A stretch of 64,000 nt of DNA, from the NCBI GenBank assembly GCA_030386875.1, contig CM059571.1:29196355-29260354 (forward strand). The letters run 5' to 3'. The position numbers were made by a program, and so were the translations under genes. This stretch comes from Morinoia aosen (lineage: Eukaryota; Arthropoda; Malacostraca; Amphipoda; Talitridae). The first letter of the stretch is position 1, and every line of letters starts with the position of its first letter. Under the pieces are notes generated by a model. The model was not told the origin of the DNA. It worked only from the letters and a program-made list of their open reading frames with translations, and searched no databases. Positions 57,138 through 64,000 of this stretch are shown here, one piece after another.

Positions 57138-57280
57138 ACGGTCTGAACCCCGGCCCCAGCCCCGGCCGCGGACCCGGCCGTGTTAAATTTGATAACCCCG
57201 GCCCCGGTCCGGCCCCGGCCATGACAAATTTGTTGACTCCGGCTCCGGCCCCGGCCCACCCAAATTTTCAACCCCGGTCG
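57138..57280. repeat. GC-rich minisatellite of CCCCGG blocks
   Basis: Alternating CCCCGGCCCCGG-type blocks and AAATTTG-containing spacers with a period of about 50-55 bp (spacers near 57184, 57225 and 57260). It is an island of very high GC in AT-rich DNA and explains the Gly/Ala/Arg-rich minus-strand open frame. Confidence 0.75.
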
Positions 57281-57479
57281 GTCTATGCCCATAACACATG
57301 ACATCAAATGGTGTCTTGAATTTCATTCCAAGATGCTCTGCTTTTTAACTCAATCTATTTATTTCCTAAATAAACAAACAAACAGATCAACGGCATCTAC
57401 GGATGCTTTATTTCCAATTTCAAGCCTGATACATATCACCTTGTACATTGGATTTTCAAATGCATTATAACTAACACCA

Positions 57480-57660
57480 TGACGCCATGACGTTTTCCCC
57501 CGGTCAAGACCGGTACCTATTTCAGACACCTGGGTAGAGTAGGGTATTGTGCTTGGAATTTTTCCCCTATACCCAACAAAGAAAATCGCCACCAGCGCTT
57601 GGACTAGAACCCTCGTTTGCCCGCTCGGAGGCGGGTCCTAAAGCCACACGGCTATGATGA
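57480..57660 (-). mobile_element. tRNA-derived SINE, minus strand
   Basis: On the minus strand, box A TAGCCGTGTGGCTTTAGGA (57636-57654) and box B GGGTTCTAGTCC (57601-57612) are spaced as in a tRNA, with a GC-rich anticodon-arm region between. A non-tRNA body follows to about 57480 (GGTACCGGTCTTGACCGGGG near 57520). The tRNA part is not a complete cloverleaf, so a SINE is more likely than a tRNA gene. Confidence 0.55.
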
Positions 57661-60175
57661 GCATCTCTGGACATCTCTGGAAATAGACAATTTTATCTCT
57701 ACGTGAGAATATTTCGAGACACGCGGCACTCTTGGTCAAGCCAGGTGACGTAAATGATGACTTTGGGAAAATTCCATAAATGTTTCAGTACTTCGTATCA
57801 AAACCAAAATTTTTGTGGATGCTTCATTGACAGTCATATGAGGTAAAATTAAGTTAATTTATATTCAAAGATACAATTATTATCGAGTTCACTCATGTAT
57901 TATAGGTGTAAACCTTAAAGAATAATTTTTTCACCCTATAACATCAGCATAACTTGTACTTTTTGCACATCCTTTTTTTGAATAGGCTGCTGCTTCTTAT
58001 ATTTTCAAGACCTCACAGTTAGGAATTATCAAACTGTGAACGAAGATTCTTGTTGAGTTCATGTAACCAGTTTCGCCTGAATAACTGAGAATTATTTATA
58101 AAAGTTTCCACAAGTGTTTGATCAGACCTTCAACGAACATATGTCCAGTTTATCTTAAGTGTTGCGGTCACTAAAAATGCGCTTTTAATTACATATTGAA
58201 AAAATCGGGATGTTAATTTAGCAGAAACGAAAGCTGCAGCGTGAAAGCGACACCAATAATTACTGATTTTTAGATTAAGTTTTAATGAGGCCCTGTTGGT
58301 TTCGCTACTATTTGAAGCCATGAGATGGCGTAATTCTACAAATTCGGTGAAGCGCAAATAGTGATTATCATCGTCTGAATACCACGAATCAGGAAAAAAG
58401 CGAACAAATAATTCCATGGTACTGCAGAGCTAATGGCTGTTGAGACCTTAGCTTCCAAAGCTTCTGCTGAAATCGACTCGCATGATAATTAACATTTAAT
58501 ATTAGTGCCGCACAACTGCGAAACTGCATCGATCTAAAAAAAGGTGATAAAAAGTCCCCCTGAATCTAGGAGCTCTGAAATTAAGTCACATTACATAACG
58601 TAAAGGTAACCTAAGTAAATTTTTGTGCGATATTGATGTTCCGAATGGGAATTTGATTTAATTTAACAAAACTTGAAATTTCGCGTAGTTTGTGCTTCAA
58701 ACAGAGACAAATTCCAAACTTTTGTCTAAAATCTCAAAGTGTTGATGCTTAGGAATTTTACTCTACAAAAATATAAACTAAAATTTTTACTTCGAATTTC
58801 TAGGAAGATATCTTGAATGAAATTTTAAACGTCAGTCGAAAAATCCAACATCATATCTTTAAAAATGTATTGGAGTATCTGGCGGTAATGACTGACACTA
58901 AAAAGTGGCCCGGTTTTGGACAGAGTAATTGGGATTTTGCGCAATCTGCAGTACAATTTCAGCGTTCGAAGATAATTAATACTTGAAACACTCGATGCTG
59001 AATACAGCCAGGGCATGAAAATGATGTGAAAACTTTGTGTATACAGTGTTGAAAAATCCCTGTGTATTAAACAATTCTTCGTAAAATTTTTCTACGGTTT
59101 TTGTGAGACATGGGGAAAAACTGATACTAAACTGAGATTTCGAGTTGGAATGAACTTATCTACGACGAAATTGCAACTAAAACGAATATTATCTAAAATT
59201 ACCAACTTCAGCGACTGTTCAGAGAAAATTAAAACTGGTATGAATACTGACTGAACATGGGCAATTACCCTTCCTGATTGTTTACAACAGAGCTGAGGTC
59301 CCATTAAAGCTCTATGCTTGAAGTCAGTGAAGAACCATGTCAAGGAATTTCCCTCTCGTGGGCCTTCCAGAATTTGCAAAGATCAAACTTTTTAGTCCAA
59401 CTTCACGATGAGAAGTTACTAAGATGTAAATACTTGTGTAAGTATATTCCCACACGAAGGTGTTTAATAGTTACGAAAGTGTGCGATTGAATTTTTCCCC
59501 GGTAAATTTCATGCAGATGCTAGTGTACTGATATTATATTATATACTTTTCTCCTGTAAATTTACTCACCTCGTAGAAGGAAACTTCCGCATGCAATTTT
59601 GAAAGAAGCAATTTCAAATGGCAAAAATTCTTTGAGTTCAACAATTTATGCCCCTGTCTGCTGCTGTTTTTTCTTAAAAAAGCTTTACATTTCCAGAGTA
59701 GTCGGGGCAAGTTTACAGAATAAAAAGTTGACTTCACAAGGGCTCTGATGATGTAAGGCATTCATTGCCTTGGAACATACTACAATAGCTAGGATTTCAG
59801 TGCTGGATGTTTCGCACTTCGACCCCATATTCTGGAAGGTAGCTAGAAATTTGAAAATAAAATGGAAGTAAAAAGGCATACCCCTTTTTTCCACAGAGAC
59901 GCTGACATCGTAAGGAATCGAAGAAGTTGAACGAACTGTAATTGATATTTCTCACCGTAAAAAATTCACATTCCCTTTTGAAATGGGACGAGGGAGGGGC
60001 CAATTTTTCTACAATGTCCTCTGCAACTTTAAAAAATCAATGAAAAGGTTACAAGTTTTTTTTAATAACGTTCTGAACTGATCTGTTCAAATTGAAATTT
60101 GAGGAATGACAAATGATCACAATAGCACTGCATTAAAATATCGCAGAAGTAAAAAGAACGTATTATCAGCTTGAC
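57661..60175. other. intergenic DNA, no gene seen
   Basis: Open stretches of up to 95 codons on the minus strand (58130-58417, 59092-59379) show no recognisable domain or splice context. Confidence 0.4.
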
Positions 60176-60400
60176 CTAGAGGGCACAGAGACTCCCTCCA
60201 GCATCACGCTGCCACCACAAATCGGTCGTAAGGAGACGCCACGCACTGTCGTCCAAGATCCGGCTTTAAAAGAGTGGCAGGTCTTCATTGGTTGAGTGCT
60301 GTACAATGGTCCCCCACTCTTTCTTCTTGTGAATAAATCAGTGCTGCGCTTAGTAAGGAGGAGTTATTTTCTGTACCTCGAGCGCACGTAAAATAACTGC
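60176..60400 (+). other. possible solo LTR or promoter fragment
   Basis: A GC-richer block with a TATA-like ctttaaaag near 60263 and a GTGAATAAATCAGTGCTG polyadenylation-like stretch near 60330, the order expected in an LTR. No second copy or target duplication is present in the window, so the call is weak. Confidence 0.2.
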
Positions 60401-63400
60401 GTGCTGAAAAATTGGCACTGTTTCATATTGATGGTGAAGTTTACTACACGAGCAAATGAACGTTATTTTTCGATTCAACGCTCTGTGCTGTGTTGCTGAT
60501 CAAGATTTTTTTTAAACTTATAATGAAAAATATTTTGGTATTGACTATCTCCTACATTTTCAATGGATTCCTGGCTTTTAATTTTCAAGAATCTTCAACA
60601 GTGCGTTTAACTAAATTAAACCTCAGCAACATGAATATCCCGTGTAAAGTCATCACAGAAAAAAAAGAACGTGATGAAAATTATTAGTCAGCTTTACATT
60701 CATTGGATGCATGGCTTATACGATTAGAGATGTGGAAACTTTCCCCCATTAGACACATGTGCCCTCCCACCTAGACCAGCCACCAGCTGAGCTAATGTAG
60801 CTACCTGGTCGGTCAGTTGTGGGGCACAGCGCGCGCGGTTAGCAGTGCAAGTGCACGCTAGAAAAGTTACTTGCTCGCTTCTTTTGCGTTGTTTCCGGTA
60901 AACTCTTTACCACACTCATTTGTTCCATCCTTGGGCTGTCATGAGGAGGGACACGCACAGTTGATTTTCTGGTTTCGTTAGTGAAACCCGTTACATCTCT
61001 TGTGTAAATAATATTTTTTCTTGAATCATTTTTAAAATAATTCATACCAAAAGTATGCAAAGCAACAGAGTAGTCTTGGAGGAAATGAACAATATAATAT
61101 ATTAGTATAAAGTAGTGAACTTTGCCCTTCCATATTTCTTCGCCAACTGCCCATCAAAAAATTACAATACTCGTGTTTCTATAGGTGTCTTCGCACCATA
61201 ATTTACTTTCTTGCTTGTCTCCCCCTATATCAATTAATTAAGATTTTTGGGTTTGTTGATTTCGTTCATAGTAATTATCACAATATAATACTTCCATGGT
61301 AAATTTTCATAAATGTTGTTTTATGTCATTTGAAAATTCGTTGAAAATAAGCCAAAGCTTTAAACATTTGAACTAAATGTTTTCAAATTTTTCTTCGCTT
61401 TTTAGTCTTTCGTGTGTGGAATTTGATATGAGGGACGCTTCCGGGAATTCGCAGAAAACGTGATCTTTGCAACAACTGTAACATTTGGGTAAAAAGCATC
61501 AAATTTCCGTATTATCATAGTGTACGTATATAATTTTAAATTATGTATTATTAAACGGTCTCACTTTCGTCGATGTTTTCTTCTACTAACATTGTGGACA
61601 GGACTGGTTCTATTCCTCAACGATATAATGAGCTGCGCAACGTGCAAATCGGGTTTCAAGATTGGATTGCTTTGCTGATAAAAATTTCTCAAATTTTGCT
61701 GTTTGTCACGAACAAAATTTGCCGATAACCTTCTAGTGTTCGGTATCATCTATAAAAGCCATTTGAGATTGTGAAGTTTTTATTATTTAGAGAAGCAACA
61801 AAAATTTCCGTAACAAAAAATAACTCATCAGTATATTATGGGTTACATGGTGAATAAATTTTTTCTTCATGCCCAAAGTTTTAAGAAGTATATAGTATAC
61901 CCGAGAATTTGAAGTAAAAATAAAAAACAGTCTGTTAAATCTGGCACTATCCTAGATTTTGAATTTCAATTGTCTTCTAATCTTAAATTACTCTTCCAGG
62001 ATCGTTGAAGCAACCACTACTACTCATATTCTTCGGGAAACGCATTTACGATTGCATTTACGCTCATGGCGGTCAGTTCTATTTTTCTTTGTGGCAGTTG
62101 AAGTCTATTGATTAGTTCGTCTTTACAAACGAAACGAGCTAGCAAATGAACGACAGAATCTAATTATATGTTGCTGCCTGCAGTGCGAATAGAATTATTG
62201 ATAATGTAAAAAGCAGGGTGTATAAAGTTCTTTCAGAAATTTTTTATGCAAGGTTCTTACAGGTTAAATAAGCATTATTCACTCTATGGAATCAAAAAAT
62301 TTGACCCTGCTCTCACTACTGAAGGTTTTGAGAGGGATTCGTCTATTGTTCATAAACACATCTATTTACAATTAAACACTCAATGAACTCATACGTGGAA
62401 CTAAGCGAGAAATGAGCAAAGAAAAATTTTACTTGTTGCTGCCAACTTCGACAAGGTATTCATATCTTCGCTCAGAAAGAAAAAATCCTAGATTTAATTC
62501 GAAATTTCAAGTGCACACATGTAATACCGTAAAACCACGAGGGCTCCCACTTCTCTATCAGTCTGCTCCTTAAATCTTGGGTAACAAATACTACATGGTT
62601 TTGGTTCTACATGCCGTTTACATTGCTAAGAACTGCGAGAACGCCTTGTCTCCCTATATGCCTGATAGACAGAGATAATATTTCCTGCATTGAGCGTATT
62701 AATTTTTTTGGTCTTTCTGTTTAGCAAGGGTTTTTCATATTTTATATAAATAGGGTTCTTCTCATTACCTGCTGTATAAATGCTTTATAGACTAAGATTC
62801 TACCCGTATTTCAAGATTATGGCTCAAATAATTCGCGTTTTAACTAGCTAAATAATGAGTAAATAGTAAGTGGAGTTACTCATTTTGATCGTGAAAAACT
62901 GTTAAACACTAAATGAGAAAGTTCTTCTACATCAAGAATGCCACTCAAATTATCAACTGTGGTACAATTTTCACCACAACCCCTATAAGTTCTACAAGAC
63001 TTTACCAGTTCCTACAATTTGAGGCTTCGAGAAAAGCAATGCACAGCCGGCAATCATTATGTGTGGATAGCAATATGGACAGCCTGACACATGTAAATGT
63101 TCATAAAAGTTTAAAATGAATTAGAGTAGGCAAAGATTACTCGATAAACCAATGGAAGCCAATATTGTTTTCTGACAAGACGAAAAGATAAACTGTTCTT
63201 GAACAGGCATTTGGTTTTAATTTTTGCACTGAAGAACTCTAAAGGCTTTTCAAGGATTTTTGTAATCGCATTATGGCATCATGCAGTTTTCACTCACTAA
63301 CTGTTACCTTGCTCGTTGAAAGGGGAAAGAATCATTTCTGGAATAGTATTTGTTATCTAGTCCATCCTTACACAGACTTTCTATTCCGATGCAAAATGTA

Positions 63401-64000
63401 TCGTTTTCATCATGTCCATGTTCACGGAGATAATTAAATCTTGCAGTTTAAATTGAAATAGTTAAAATGTATCAAAACAATCCTGGATTCACTTCCATAA
63501 GTTTTTTGTGAGAATTCGCATTCATGAGAAATAAGAAAATTGGAAACGCTTATCCTTGTCTTGAAGCAGGTTGGAGGTGATTCTACGAAAAGATCGGCAA
63601 AAAATCTCTTATGGGAGGCAAAAATAATGAATGGAGGCTCAGAAAGATAACATGATGAAATCTATGTGATGTTCAAAGTTTAATCTATCATGAATCATAT
63701 TTATCGTATAAATTAGCTCTAAACCCTGAACTTTTATGTGTTGTTATATTTGTGCGTAAGTCATTTTGAGAAAATAAAATTCTTATGCACCTTTCGATAC
63801 CGGATGCGTTCTAAAATTTGAAATAAATTTCTCATTGATATCAAAATTATAAAACAGATTAAGTGCTCTCAGATAGAACTTTGTCATTTTATAATATTTA
63901 AAAATTTTCCTCAGTGTCAACAAAAAATGAAGATATTGTTGTAAGACTCGTTCAAATCAATAGAGAGGGTTTTAAAAATTAAAGGTTAGGATCTAAAATT
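60401..64000. other. intergenic DNA, no gene seen
   Basis: AT-rich. Faint similarity to a Tc1 motif (QWKPILFSDKTK, about 63150-63185) is not supported by flanking motifs. No tandem repeat or TIR pair noticed. Confidence 0.4.

Noticed and set aside
57047..57307. Gly/Ala/Arg-rich protein
   Set aside because: It is a translation of the CCCCGG minisatellite.
60770..60830. tRNA on the minus strand (TTAGCTCAGCTGG box A)
   Set aside because: No box B or cloverleaf can be found at the right distance.
62913..63300. Tc1 transposase relic from QWKPILFSDKTK
   Set aside because: Only one motif-like stretch; the glycine-rich block and the second and third catalytic regions are not found downstream.

Overview
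The window is eukaryotic nuclear DNA, AT-rich, with spliced GT-AG genes and a dense load of class II transposons. Mariner-like and PIF/Harbinger relics, long-TIR foldback MITEs, tRNA-headed SINEs and a Polinton/Maverick together suggest an arthropod; the species cannot be fixed from sequence alone. Single-copy host coding sequence is scarce. The one convincing host gene is a three-exon secreted protein with a discoidin-like (F5/8 type C) C-terminal domain at 9850-16914.

Layout. 1-9.7 kb: intergenic DNA with two decayed mariner transposases (659-1690, 4780-5460), a pair of near-identical hairpins (3574-3632) and a chain of nested or abutting MITEs (7960-9732) that ends about 117 bp before the lectin-like gene. 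9.85-17 kb: that gene; its first intron carries two mutually inverted relics of one further mariner-like family. 17-19.2 kb: no gene; a GC-rich block with promoter-like motifs. 19202-26139: a 6.9-kb PIF/Harbinger element with matching TIRs and TTA target duplications, holding a broken transposase, two copies of a short retroposon and a 0.7-kb foldback element. 26143-27321: a second, smaller Harbinger element that shares the single TTA between them. 27.3-33.4 kb: possible exons, two more retroposon copies in opposite orientation, a perfect 28-bp-arm palindrome, minisatellites, and a block of hairpins ending in an array of 17-bp palindromes spaced about 30 bp apart.

33491-49229 is the centrepiece: a Polinton/Maverick with inverted repeats of about 410 bp. 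Left to right it carries a packaging ATPase and a small coiled-coil gene (minus strand), then on the plus strand a three-zinc-finger N-terminal region of the polymerase gene, protein-primed DNA polymerase B with an endonuclease-VII-like zinc insertion, a phospholipase-A2-like protein, a retrovirus-type integrase with C-terminal chromodomain, a conserved unknown protein, minor capsid, major capsid, a zinc-ribbon/hydrophobic protein, an adenain-type cysteine protease, a long coiled-coil protein and a fibre-like protein with a collagen-like turn. ATPase, major capsid, protease and the PLA2-like frame remain open. Polymerase, integrase, minor capsid, the unknown protein and the fibre-like genes carry frameshifts or stops, so this copy should not be autonomous. 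Two tRNA-headed SINE-like insertions sit at its left end, and a 1.0-kb foldback element splits its right inverted repeat.

49.2-64 kb: two tandem repeats directly right of the Polinton, one an array of consensus 5' splice-site sequences, then mostly unassigned DNA with a possible hAT fragment, a TG-rich microsatellite, a mariner-derived MITE (56218-56963), a GC-rich minisatellite and a minus-strand tRNA-headed SINE. No gene was recognised in the last 6 kb.
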